Positions 1 to 14,672 of a DNA stretch of 64,000 bases are shown piece by piece. The DNA is from Pirellulaceae bacterium (lineage in GTDB: Bacteria > Planctomycetota > Planctomycetia > Pirellulales > Pirellulaceae), in contig BPJV01000003.1 of assembly GCA_026004795.1 (NCBI GenBank), positions 372,001 to 436,000 on the forward strand. Reading direction: 5' to 3'. Within the stretch, counting starts at the first letter, position 1; each line of letters begins with the position of its first letter. The position numbers and the translations under genes were made by a program. The notes beneath the pieces were generated by a model, which was given only the letters and a program-made list of their open reading frames with translations, was not told the DNA's origin and searched no databases.

Positions 1-1
1 T

Positions 2-2755
2 TTGCAACGCAATGTGGCCATCAAAGTGGTGGCGCGGGAACGCGTAGCCGATCGTCGGCGTTTCGAACGTGAAGCTCGCCTGCTGGCCTCTTTCGATCAT
101 CCCCACATCGTCGCCATCTACGACTTTGGCGAGTTGCAGGAAAATGGGGACGATCCATCGGCCACAGCATATCTCGTCATGGAGTATCTGGCGGGCGGCT
201 CGCTAGTAGAGGCGTTGCTGGCACAGCGTTTGCCAGGATTTGCCGCACTTGCCGAGCTGCTGGCCGAGGCGGCCCGCGGTGTGCATGCGGCCCATTGCCA
301 GGGGCTCGTGCATCGCGATGTTAAACCGGCCAATATTCTCTTAAGCGAAGACCTGGAGACGGCCAAGATAGGGGACTTCGGGCTGGCAAGACGCACCGAC
401 GTCGATCGTTCGCTGCTTACCCGTGACGGCGATATCGTAGGAACGCCGGCGTACATGAGCCCTGAACAGATCGAGCGGGGCGACGACGTGGGAATCGCCT
501 CCGACGTCTACGGTCTGGGGGCAACGTTGTACACCGCTTTGACTGGAGAGCCGCCGTTTCGTGGCTCTATCGGTGCATTGCTGCGCCAAGTTCAAGAGGC
601 GGATCCGGTTGCCCCTCGCCTGATCGATCCCCGCATTCCCATCAAACTTGAGACCATTTGTCTTAAGGCGATGGAGAAGCGCCCGGGGGATCGCTATGCC
701 AGTGCCGAAGCCTTCGCCCACGATCTGTTGAACTTTGCCAAAGGTCGCCCCATATCCGCTCGTCCCATTTCGGCGACCGGCAAGCTGGTCCGTCTGTTGA
801 GACGAAACCCCACGCTCGGGATCGTTTCGCTGACCACCGCATTGCTCGCTGCCATGCTGGTGCTTGGCAGTGTCACCGCAGCGGTGCTATTCGCCCGACA
901 ACGTGAACAATTGCGCATCGAAGCCACGCGGGCGGAAACGGCACGCAACACCGCCGAACGCTCGCTGGTGGCGGCAATTGATGCCGCCGACGAATTACTC
1001 GTGGCGGTGACTCAGGATGCCGAGTTGCTTCCACGTACGCCTGGTTCGCAGGCCGTCTCGGCTCGACTGCTGGAGCGAGCACAATCGTTTTATCAGTCGC
1101 TCATCGACCAACACGGAAACACCCCCCGGCTGGCACTGGCCCGCGTTCGCGCTCATGTCGGACTGGCCAAGATCCTCCACCGTCGTGGTGATCACCACGG
1201 GGTGGAGCGGGAAGCTCAGCAGGCCCTGCGCATCCTTGAAGCTCGTCCTCCGCTTCACTTGCCTCCAGACGAGTATGCCCTATGGCGCGCGGACGCGTTG
1301 ACCGTACTGGGCAACTCTCAAGTCGATGCCGGCAACGCCAAACAGGCCGCCGTGACGTTGGCTAGCGCAGTGGCTGCATGCCGCGCCGCAAGGAAAGACG
1401 ACACGACGCAGACGTCCGACGACCTCTTGGCAACTCATGCGGCAAGCCTCCGGGCCCTGGCCGATGCCGCAACTACGTTTGGGCGGCACGCGGAGGCGCG
1501 AATGCACCTGACCGAGGCTCAGGCTCTGTTTCAACGGTTGTTGTCGGGCGATTCCGCCGCGCCTGCCACGTACCGCGACGCGGCGATGGTTGACATGAGC
1601 CTGGCTACGATGGCCATCGACCGTGGGGATGTTTTGGAGGGCAAGCAGCATTTGCTGCGCGCCGCAGAACTCTTACAGCGTACCGGTGAGGCTTATGAGT
1701 ATTCGCTACGGGTTCGAGAATTGCTGGGAACCGTGCAGATCAACCTGGGGCTTGCCGAGCGGCGATTGGGGAACAACCTGGAAGCTGAAGCCGCCTATCG
1801 ACAAGCCATCAAGGAGTTTCAACGCTTGTCCGAATTGGAGCCGGATGTGGCCAATCACAAGTGGTTGCTGGTGACCGCCACGCTGAACCTGGGCGGGCCG
1901 CTGCTAGCACAGGGGCGGCCAGAAGAAACCGTCGAGGCGTGGCAGGCCATTGTTCCCGTTTTGGATGATCTAATCGCCATGCAGCCGGAGTCGCTGCGGT
2001 ATGTACAAGTCAAGGCCATGCTCCAAAGCAATATCGCGATCGTGTTGAGAGACCTGGGACGAGCGGAACAGGCAATCGATCCGCTGGTCAGCGCCACCAA
2101 GATCCTGGAAGAACAATCCAAACGAGTGGACAATGCCCCCGAGGCGTACTTGCCGGTGGCGTTGAACTATTATGAGTTGGCATCAACCTATCTTTCGCTG
2201 GAACGATTTCGCGAGGCGGAGGAGAGCGTCCAAGCGGCGGACGAGATCTGCCATGATCTCCTGTCGCACCAGCCCGATTTTCTGCCGGCAAAAGGGCAAC
2301 TGCTCGACAACCTATTCTTGCGACTGGAACTGGGTAAGCATATTCCCGACACCGACCTTGCCGCTCGGCGAGAACTGGCCACGCAAGCGGTCCAGCTAGC
2401 CGAGCAGTTGTTGGCGGCGCAACCGGAACTCGTTGAATATCAGGTAGAGCTACCACGCGCATTGATCGCTAGGGGGCGGATCTCCTTGAATTCGGATGCA
2501 GTGGGAATGGCATTGGCCGATGTGCTGAAAGCCGAAGCGCTACTGGAGGAAGCGTTTTCCCCGCCGTGGGAGGGCGTCCCACGCGCGACCATGCGCGATG
2601 CATTGTTGCTTCATGCCCAATGCCTGGCCGCACAAATTGACGAAGCGATCGACCAGACGGAGCGTCAAGCCGCACAGGTCGAACTAGAGCGCATACTTGC
2701 GCAAGCGATGGATGTTGGTGTTTCCGCAGAGGATGTAAATCAGCTCCGACCTTAG
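2..2755 (+). CDS. Membrane Ser/Thr protein kinase with C-terminal TPR region (5' end outside window)
   Basis: PknB-type (Hanks) kinase that phosphorylates Ser/Thr of protein targets; the gene starts before the window, so the glycine-rich loop is missing. The visible part (917 residues) has the VAIK lysine at residue 8, catalytic HRDVKPAN at 104-111, DFG at 125-127 and the GTPAYMSPEQ activation segment, so an active kinase is expected. A hydrophobic segment at about 273-298 should cross the membrane. The roughly 600 residues after it are helical and TPR-like, with repeated alanine/leucine-rich helix pairs, and would lie outside the cytoplasm. This kinase-TM-TPR layout is common in planctomycetes. 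The substrate and signal cannot be read from the sequence. Confidence 0.93.
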   Translation: MQRNVAIKVVARERVADRRRFEREARLLASFDHPHIVAIYDFGELQENGDDPSATAYLVMEYLAGGSLVEALLAQRLPGFAALAELLAEAARGVHAAHCQGLVHRDVKPANILLSEDLETAKIGDFGLARRTDVDRSLLTRDGDIVGTPAYMSPEQIERGDDVGIASDVYGLGATLYTALTGEPPFRGSIGALLRQVQEADPVAPRLIDPRIPIKLETICLKAMEKRPGDRYASAEAFAHDLLNFAKGRPISARPISATGKLVRLLRRNPTLGIVSLTTALLAAMLVLGSVTAAVLFARQREQLRIEATRAETARNTAERSLVAAIDAADELLVAVTQDAELLPRTPGSQAVSARLLERAQSFYQSLIDQHGNTPRLALARVRAHVGLAKILHRRGDHHGVEREAQQALRILEARPPLHLPPDEYALWRADALTVLGNSQVDAGNAKQAAVTLASAVAACRAARKDDTTQTSDDLLATHAASLRALADAATTFGRHAEARMHLTEAQALFQRLLSGDSAAPATYRDAAMVDMSLATMAIDRGDVLEGKQHLLRAAELLQRTGEAYEYSLRVRELLGTVQINLGLAERRLGNNLEAEAAYRQAIKEFQRLSELEPDVANHKWLLVTATLNLGGPLLAQGRPEETVEAWQAIVPVLDDLIAMQPESLRYVQVKAMLQSNIAIVLRDLGRAEQAIDPLVSATKILEEQSKRVDNAPEAYLPVALNYYELASTYLSLERFREAEESVQAADEICHDLLSHQPDFLPAKGQLLDNLFLRLELGKHIPDTDLAARRELATQAVQLAEQLLAAQPELVEYQVELPRALIARGRISLNSDAVGMALADVLKAEALLEEAFSPPWEGVPRATMRDALLLHAQCLAAQIDEAIDQTERQAAQVELERILAQAMDVGVSAEDVNQLRP

Positions 2756-3255
2756 TTAGCAAGCCCTTCGATAGGATTGGGTTGCCTGCTGCATCATGAC
2801 CGCAGTCCAGCAACACCCGTGTCAGGGGGCAACCAATCCAGCTTTCTTCGCCCCTGATAGAACGCGGGAACTGAAACACCTTCGGGTTGACAGAACCGAG
2901 TCACCAACTGCGTTGTCTTTTCAAACCGATTCATCCGCCGCTGCCGCTTCAGCACTTACCGCTAATCTGAAGAACGAGCCATGACACCTTCTCCGCTCAA
3001 CGGAACGCAAAACGCAACCCACCCCGCCAACCTACCCGGTCCGTCGAGAAGGGTTCGGCTGCGCGCTCACGGCGGCATTCATGGGTTGGAATCAGGACTG
3101 TTGGATACTCAACTTCCTACCGAACACGGCCCTGCGTGACACCGTGAATCGTTTTTTTATGCGCCCACGTACAAGCCATCCGAAGAACGGGAGATGCCTC
3201 AGTCCCCCGACGGGAATGAAGTTGGTAATCCGGGCAGGCCAGCAGCTTCAGCCGC
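2756..3255. other. Intergenic region, no gene recognised
   Basis: About 500 bases between the kinase stop and the converging TPR gene stop. Only short open frames without ribosome sites or family features occur here. I see no convincing terminator hairpin or RNA gene. Confidence 0.5.
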
Positions 3256-6147
3256 TTACGGTTCGCGGTTGATAAAGCGCTCAAGATTCTGCCGATAATG
3301 CGGCGTGCGAGGATCCAGGCGCACACATTGGTGCATCAACTCTAGTGCCTCGCTAACGCGTCCTGCGCGATAGTGCACTTCAGCGAGGGTGTCCAGGTAG
3401 ACCGCCGATTCGGGCGCCAGTGCCACGGCTTGGGTGGCCAGATCGAGCGCTCGGTCGAGCTTCTCCTGGCAACGGGCATACATCCACGCGAGGTTATTCT
3501 TGGCCGTCGGGTCGTTGGGCCATCGCTCGATTTGCGCCAGCAAGGTGCGTTCATAGCGCTCGAACCACTCGGTGGCCATCGCTTGCTGTCCCGCGGCGCG
3601 CAGACGTGGATAACACTGAACGACAACTTCGATATCCTGAGGATTGAGCCGCGCCGCGATCTCCATGTGATGCTGGGCCTCGTCGTAAGCCCCGCGTTGC
3701 ACGCAATCGATGGTCCGATACAAGCGTTCCCGTTCCACCGCAAACCTCAGCGAACTGTGGTACCCCCGCGATACGAGTTGAAAAACGGCTGACGATCTTG
3801 GTTGCAACCCTTCGATCAATACTCCTCGCCAAGCATCCGCACCGCGTCCAAACCTCTCTAATTCCTCGGCAGCGGTCGACAGGTCCGCAGCAGCCCAATA
3901 GCTACTGATGTCCCCATACGCGCTGAGCAACAGCGACGGCTCGGCATACTCCCACGCGGCCACGTAGTCGAACTGGTCGTTGAGAGCATCGGCAAGCTGC
4001 GCGTAGCTGGCCGTCCCATAGTATCTCTCGCTGGAAAGGGGGCGTAACCATCGGGACAACTCCACCTGGATCGCTTCGTCATAGCGTCCGGCCAGCAGCA
4101 GGCAACGAATCTCCCGCAGCAACGGCAGATGTTCGGTCGGCGGCATCCCGCTGCGCCGCAGCCGTTCAAGCACCTCAACGGCTTGCTCAGGATGTCCGTC
4201 TTCCTGGAACAGCCGTGCTGCTTCCAACCATTGCACCTGATACGGCTCGGACAGCACTCCCAACCGACGCACATCCATCGTGGCAAACTCATAGGCCAAC
4301 TGTCGGCAACCGCAACCGGCGGCCAGGCGTGCCAATTCCGCCAGTTGTTCTATCACTCGGTCCGGGCGCTCGATCAGCTGCGGATCGGCCAACACGCGAA
4401 TCTCGGCTCGGCGCAACCAGTCAGGCACAGTTCCCGTCCCGGAACGTTCTGCGAAATACTGTCGATCCCAACGATGAAGATGGTCGAGCAGGGTCAGCAA
4501 TCCAATTGGCCTCCCCTGCTCATCATGGATCTGTGGTGCAGTACGAGCCAGTGCAGTGGCAGACGAGGGGAATTGATCGAAGAGCCGCGCCAGGACATAG
4601 CTTTCCGTCTCCGTCGGCAACTGCCCGACGACCGGCTCGAGGACCGACAGGGCCAACGTTCGCTGCTCACCGCGTCCCATCCAGGAAATGATCGAGGCCG
4701 GACCGCTCCACATGTCTTCGCGCGTTCCCGCTTTCTCGGCCAGCATCTCCAGCAACTCCGACGCTTGTTGGCGTAAACCGAGTCCCGCCAGCAGGCTGCA
4801 CACCCTGGCCGTCTCACTGAACACCTCGTTACCACGGAGTGGCTGAGCCACTTCCAGGCGGATCAGCGACTCGCGCTCAGCGAGCCATTGGTCGAAATTC
4901 TCCAGGTCGGGTGACAAGCCCACGCTGCGCAGGGCGGCGTCGTAATCGAGGCCGGCCACCGCAAACCCGAAAGCGGCTTGAGGATTCTCGGCTTGCAGAT
5001 ACTCCATGACCGGTTCTGGCCGACCACTCATTAGCAATGACAGAATGAAGCGCGGACGCTCGAACGGGGACATCGTGCGCAACAGGTCCACCGCCGCTTG
5101 CGTCTGCCGCTGGGAAGTGGATGCGGGGATGGGGACGCCTGGCTGCCCTGCCCCTCCCCTGCCCTGTTCAGGCTGATGATCAGCATCAAGCTGCCCTGCG
5201 ACAGGCGGGGCTGGTCCTAGCAGTTGTTCCCAGATTCGCTTGGCCGGATCGTACTGGCCTGCCAGCTCCAGCAGTACCGCCTCGCTAGCCTTGCCCGCCG
5301 GCGTGGCGGTCGAGCCCAGAAGAAGCAGGCGCACGCCGGGATCCTCCAAACGCTCCCACAAACCGAACCGAGTGACCAGGAGCCGCTGGACCGCCTCACT
5401 CGGTCCCATCTCCCAGGCGGCTTGCGGGTCTCCCGCATAAGCCGCATGTAGGGCTCGAACGTCCACCTCTTGTTGCCGCTGCGGCGGCAGCGGCAAATCG
5501 AGCTTGGCCGCCAACCACACGCTCAAATCCCCCCGGTCCGTGTCATCATCCTGCGGCAAAGCAGTCCACCGTACCATGCGCCAGGCCAGCTCTGGATGCC
5601 CCTGCTCCAAAGCCAATTGGCTGATCTGGCCAAGGACCGTACCGTCCTCCTCCGCAAACAGTTCGGCAGCCAGCAGCGGGCGGCTACTTACCAAATGTTC
5701 GGCCAAATCCCATAAGCCGTGGCGACAAAGCACCACCACCCCCTCGGCCGTCGGTTGGAGAACATGGCCAATCACCTCTTCGCTTTGGGCATCGTGAGCG
5801 ATCCCCAGAAGCAACAAACGCTCCAATACAGCCGCCGGCTGTGCCACATGCAGATGCGCGGAACGGGCCGCTTGTTGCACTTGGGGAAGCGCCGCCGGAC
5901 CGAATTGCCACAACTTCAAGAAGGCCATTCGTCGCTGCTGAAAAGTGGCGGCATCCAGTTGCTGTACCCAGTAGGCGACCTCGTCCGCCGCGGGATTGGC
6001 CTGCACCGCCATGGGCTCCTCTGCTCGTGCCGGAGCCGTTGCCTGCCCGAGCAGCACCCAGGAGAAGAAAAAACTAGTTGTCAACCTGGCCATCCACGAG
6101 CTCCATCCTGTCATGCGACAACTCTGCTCGCCAGCACGGTGTACCAT
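3256..6147 (-). CDS. Exported TPR-rich protein of unknown function
   Basis: Large protein (963 residues from the first Met) with a hydrophobic export signal, FFFSWVLLGQA followed by an APARA-EE type cleavage region. Starting at the Met 33 bases downstream (6114) would give a more typical signal peptide, so the start is uncertain. The body is alpha-helical and rich in Ala, Leu, Glu and Arg. The first 100 mature residues look HEAT-like, and the last 120 residues hold recognisable TPRs (the NNLAWMYARC and YLDTLAEVHYRAGR helix patterns). It lies 33 bases downstream of the ABC permease gene on the same strand, so it is probably the third gene of that operon. It may be a periplasmic scaffold for the transporter; this is inference. 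Confidence 0.8.
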   Translation of the reverse strand: MVHRAGEQSCRMTGWSSWMARLTTSFFFSWVLLGQATAPARAEEPMAVQANPAADEVAYWVQQLDAATFQQRRMAFLKLWQFGPAALPQVQQAARSAHLHVAQPAAVLERLLLLGIAHDAQSEEVIGHVLQPTAEGVVVLCRHGLWDLAEHLVSSRPLLAAELFAEEDGTVLGQISQLALEQGHPELAWRMVRWTALPQDDDTDRGDLSVWLAAKLDLPLPPQRQQEVDVRALHAAYAGDPQAAWEMGPSEAVQRLLVTRFGLWERLEDPGVRLLLLGSTATPAGKASEAVLLELAGQYDPAKRIWEQLLGPAPPVAGQLDADHQPEQGRGGAGQPGVPIPASTSQRQTQAAVDLLRTMSPFERPRFILSLLMSGRPEPVMEYLQAENPQAAFGFAVAGLDYDAALRSVGLSPDLENFDQWLAERESLIRLEVAQPLRGNEVFSETARVCSLLAGLGLRQQASELLEMLAEKAGTREDMWSGPASIISWMGRGEQRTLALSVLEPVVGQLPTETESYVLARLFDQFPSSATALARTAPQIHDEQGRPIGLLTLLDHLHRWDRQYFAERSGTGTVPDWLRRAEIRVLADPQLIERPDRVIEQLAELARLAAGCGCRQLAYEFATMDVRRLGVLSEPYQVQWLEAARLFQEDGHPEQAVEVLERLRRSGMPPTEHLPLLREIRCLLLAGRYDEAIQVELSRWLRPLSSERYYGTASYAQLADALNDQFDYVAAWEYAEPSLLLSAYGDISSYWAAADLSTAAEELERFGRGADAWRGVLIEGLQPRSSAVFQLVSRGYHSSLRFAVERERLYRTIDCVQRGAYDEAQHHMEIAARLNPQDIEVVVQCYPRLRAAGQQAMATEWFERYERTLLAQIERWPNDPTAKNNLAWMYARCQEKLDRALDLATQAVALAPESAVYLDTLAEVHYRAGRVSEALELMHQCVRLDPRTPHYRQNLERFINREP

Positions 6148-6180
6148 TTCTCGTCGAACTCCGAACTACTCTAAGCCCGT

Positions 6181-8528
6181 TCAAAACTCTTTCCGCGCCA
6201 GGTACCAACTGCATGCAGCCAGCAGCACGACCACGAACACCGTATTGGAGATCAGCGGCTCCCAGATGTCGAGCTCCAATCTGGCCTGTTGAAGATCGCT
6301 CGAGCCAAGACGAATGCTCGTCTCATCGGTCAACAGCCAGGTCATTACATTGTCCAGCGCTGCCGGCTTCGGCATTACGGCATACATGGGAACCACTACC
6401 CAGCGATAAACCCGGTCGATCCACCGTGGAGCAGGCTCATACCGCTGGAGGACATCTCCGTCGGTCATATCCACCCGCACCACGCAATCGGGCCGCACAC
6501 CGAGGTAGGCCTCCCGCTCATCGATCCAACGGATGCAGGTCACGCCGACGCCGGTGACCTCCCAATCGTATCGCTCGATTTCTCCCGTCGCTGAATGCAA
6601 TCGCCACAGTTGGCCATCATGCGTCACCAACGAGAAATCGTCGCTACCGGGAATACAGCTCAGTTGCTTGACGTCTGTCTCCTCACCCACCGGCACCTCA
6701 TGAACTTTCTGTAGCTGAGCATCGAAAACCACCAGCGGCAAATCGGGGCGGGCCACGACGGCATACCGCTCGTTCATGGCCAACATGGCCGGGTCGGCTG
6801 GATCACCATCCAGTGTTCCGGACGCAACGACCTGCAACCCCGATGCCGTTCGCTGGAGCACATCCAGATCGCCCGAACGGTAGACCAGCAGTCCGCTACC
6901 GTCGCACAGCGTCACCGCCGCGGTGTTCTCCGTCAGAAAGAAACCATCGGGCGAAATGTTTTCGAAGGTGGAGCGGTTCAGCCATGGAAGCTTGATACCG
7001 AACAGCGCCACGGGATTCTCCTCGGTCGCTGCGAACAACTCTTTGTTCATACGAAAAATCCCGCCTCGGCAAACGGCCACCACCTCATCTCCCATGGCCA
7101 GCATGGTAAACATCTGCGGCGGCAACTCGGGCCCTAAGTCGATCGTCCACCAGGGCGTGTCGCGAGCTTCCTCACGGCTTGTCACCTCAGCTCGGGCCCT
7201 CGGCGCTTCGTCCACCTCCGCGGCCAAGTCGATGATAGCCACGCGCCGGGAACGAGAGACCAAACCACCGAAGGGAGTCCTCGCGAATGATTTGAATACC
7301 ACTTTCCGCTCGTCGGTCAGGTAGATTGGTCCAAACGTCAGTGCCTGGCTTCCCATGTCGACATCCGCCGCGGGCTGCCACACCTGGAATCGTTCGTTCC
7401 AAACCTGAAAGGTCCCTCGCTCATTGACCGTCGTCAAGCGTCCCTCCAACGGCTCGACCTTGGCAATCCGCGGTAGCAAATCGACATGCGGCGTCATGCT
7501 GTCGTGGACAATCCCCAACACCAGACAGGCAAACCAAAACACCCCGCATGCCACCACGCAAACAATGGCATTACCCCACACCAACCCGGCCATGGCCGAG
7601 ACGCTGTAGAACACCAAAAACACGAACACCAGTACCGGAATACAATACAACAAACCGGTGTTCCAAATGTCGAAACGCAAACCGGCGATCAAGAACAACC
7701 CTAGCATCACATAGGTGATGGTGACCAGGACGAAGACGGTCCCCCCGAGGAACTTCGTCAAGAACAGCCAGGTGCGTGATATGGGCTTACTCAATAGCAG
7801 GTGGAGCGAGCCTGATCGAAATGTTTCAGGAATCATCGGGCTGGTGACGATCACCGCGATGAACACGGCAATGACCGCCAAGCCGAACTTGATGATGAAC
7901 TGCAGCACCAAAGGTTGAATAAACTGATCGATCTGGCGGCGAGTGACTGGCAAAGGCTCCCCCAGCTTGACCCCCGCATAACCCAACCACAGCTGCTCGC
8001 CCCGCGGACGATTCAGCTCCGTGGGGAACACCAATTGCAATAGCTCGCGGTTCAACTCCTGCACCTGATCGGAGGAACGGCGATCCGGCGGCACGGCAAT
8101 CAACGGCTCGAGGCGCGAGCGTTTGTGCGCGGTAGGAAAAATCGACTCATCATAGAATTCAGTTACCGATAGAAGCCGGTTAAGCCCCTGCGCTAGCTCG
8201 CGTTCCCGCAATCGATAACGGCGCCATAGATCGGGATCATCGCGACTCCTCTCTGCCCGCAGAATGCGTTCCTTGAAATCCTGCTCCAGGTACTGCGCCA
8301 CATGGCGCAATGGACGAGGCCCCCGTTGCTGGATGCCGCGGGCTAACTTTTCGATCAATCGATCCTCGCTGGCGATATCGACGCTGGTCAGCTCAAAACT
8401 ACGCTCCGTGACGTAGCCAAAAGGAGCCAGAGCGCCCAGGATGAACGTCCACCCCAATAACTGCGCCCACAACACACGGTTGCCCACGGCTTCCCAGAAC
8501 GAATCGACGAGGATCCCCCAATATGGCT

Positions 8529-8532
<4 letters not shown>
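6181..8532 (-). CDS. ABC-2 type transporter permease with large soluble insert
   Basis: Membrane subunit (783 residues) of an ABC transporter. Predicted membrane segments: one near residues 24-42, a cluster at about 215-340 (IIKFGLAVIAVFIAVIV, FVLVTITYVMLGLFLIAGL, VFVFLVFYSVSAMAG and the following segments) and a last one at the extreme C-terminus (VFVVVLLAACSWYLARKEF). Between the cluster and the last segment lie about 400 soluble residues with beta-strand-rich text, such as the ERYAVVARPDLPLVVFDAQ and CIRWIDEREAYLG patterns, suggesting a beta-propeller-like domain outside the membrane. The start codon overlaps the stop of the ATPase gene by 4 bases, so the two are translationally coupled. 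The substrate is unknown. Confidence 0.85.
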
Positions 8533-9584
<1,052 letters not shown>

Positions 9585-10034
9585 ATGGCTTCGCTGGATG
9601 TGGAAATCATTCAGACAGTGGCCCAACGCCCTGCCCCTCCCCGGTGGCTCCGCCGCCACTGCTGCTTCTACGGCTGCGGGACCGATGGGATCCCTTATTC
9701 TACCCTAACCGTTTTCCGAACGACGAGTCGCCGGCGCGAATAGTTTCCCCACTCCGCCTCGCAGAACCTGGCCCCTCGTCGTTTCCACTCAAAGTATGGG
9801 GGAGGACCTGCTGGCGAGCATCCTAATGAGGTTGTCCCGACCAACTAAAAAGCGCCACGATCTCCGAGAAAACCACCGAGTCCTCTGCTGTCGCCGCCTC
9901 GGATCAGGCTGGTCGGTCATCGCCATCGTTCCCCGTGCATCCCCTCTCCACCAAGGGAGGGGTTGACTCGTGGTAATAAACCTTTGACGGCAGGATCCGT
10001 TTTCGGAGGCCACATCGCAACTGGGGTGCCACGC
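9585..10034. other. Intergenic region between divergent genes
   Basis: About 450 bases upstream of both the ABC operon (leftward) and the DUF2177 gene (rightward), so the promoters of both should lie here. I could not pick out a convincing -35/-10 pair. The open frames on either strand look like composition effects. Confidence 0.4.
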
Positions 10035-10442
10035 ATGCTCGACTGGGTAAAAATCTACGTCACTTCGTTGGCGACGTTTTTGGTGATCGATGCCATATGG
10101 TTGGGAGTGACAGCCCGGACCTTTTATCGCCAGCGGCTGGGTTTTCTCCTGGCAGAGCATCCCCATTGGTGGGCCGCCGCAACGTTCTATTTGCTCTTTG
10201 TCGGCGGAATGCAGGTGTTTGTCATTGCCCCGGCAATCGATGGCGGGACGGTAGGTCGGGTCGCGCTGCGGGGAGCCCTGTTCGGTCTGGTTACCTATGC
10301 CACCTACGATTTGACCAACCAAGCAACCATCAAGGGTTGGCCATGGGTGGTGACCGTCGTCGACCTGGCGTGGGGCATGCTCCTCTGCTCCATCGTTTGT
10401 TCCATCGGTTTTCTCGTCGCCACCTTCATCCGCCAGGGGTGA
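10035..10442 (+). CDS. DUF2177 family membrane protein
   Basis: Small integral membrane protein of 135 residues with four predicted membrane helices. The N-terminal pattern IYVTSLATFLVIDAIWLG, the central YLLFVGGMQVFVIAPA and the GALFGLVTYATYDLTNQATIKGWP motif followed by DLAWG are characteristic of DUF2177. Length matches the family (about 130-140). The Met at 10035 gives the family N-terminus; the frame is open 24 residues further upstream without similarity. The function of DUF2177 is not established. It stands alone and converges on metH. Confidence 0.9.
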   Translation: MLDWVKIYVTSLATFLVIDAIWLGVTARTFYRQRLGFLLAEHPHWWAAATFYLLFVGGMQVFVIAPAIDGGTVGRVALRGALFGLVTYATYDLTNQATIKGWPWVVTVVDLAWGMLLCSIVCSIGFLVATFIRQG

Positions 10443-10532
10443 GCACTCGCGGTGAAGAGGGGACAGGTCCGTTGTCCATACTCACCCTAACATCGTTTGG
10501 GATCGATTGGTCGCCAGTCGCTGCAGCGGCGT

Positions 10533-14228
<3,696 letters not shown>

Positions 14229-14322
14229 TACTGTTGGTTCATGAAAAATGGGGGGAGAGCCTGGCCAGGGGCTTGGCCGCGCACGCCGGCAGCCACCTAC
14301 ATCCGTCCATCCGGATGATAGA

Positions 14323-14350
14323 ATTATCTTCTATTCGGGGGGAGTGTCAA
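14323..14350 (-). promoter_or_regulatory. Sigma70-like promoter for metH
   Basis: On the minus strand, TTGACA (14350-14345) and GATAAT (14328-14323) are separated by 16 bases, close to the sigma70 consensus and correctly oriented for metH. Transcription would begin near 14316, giving a leader of about 90 bases. The leader contains a small inverted repeat, CATCCG/CGGATG, but no riboswitch consensus that I recognise. Confidence 0.5.
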
Positions 14351-14672
14351 TCCTACACGTCTCCGCAACCACGCTGGCATTCTTCCTATCTTTCCTAACA
14401 GGTAAAAAACTCAAGACCATTAAATTGGTTGCCGATAAGCGGTGATAGCGCGGTATCAGCTACCCTCCGTTGCGGGAATCGGCACCTAATCAAGGTGGTG
14501 GTCGATCGGCAGGGTGGTACCCAACTTGAGCCGCTGGCGATTATCCCGCCTTGATTTCAATGGGATCGATTGCCTAACAAAGAGAATTGGATTCCGCAGC
14601 GCCCTGGGTCCACCGTGATGAAACCCAACATGCTGCAGGACCGACGCTCCGCTATTGACGAAGGAACGGAAC
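14351..14672. other. Intergenic region between divergent metH and the membrane protein gene
   Basis: About 320 bases upstream of the rightward three-gene set. It is more AT-rich than its neighbours around 14380-14450. I see no gene. The promoter of the rightward genes is expected here but was not identified. Confidence 0.4.

Noticed and set aside
9789-10322. Minus-strand open frame (177 codons) across the DUF2177 gene
   Set aside because: Opposite a clear DUF2177 membrane protein; low-complexity Gln/Arg-rich translation without family features.
14229-14322. Cobalamin or SAM/SAH riboswitch before metH
   Set aside because: No B12-box, SAM-II or SAH core sequence could be found in the leader.
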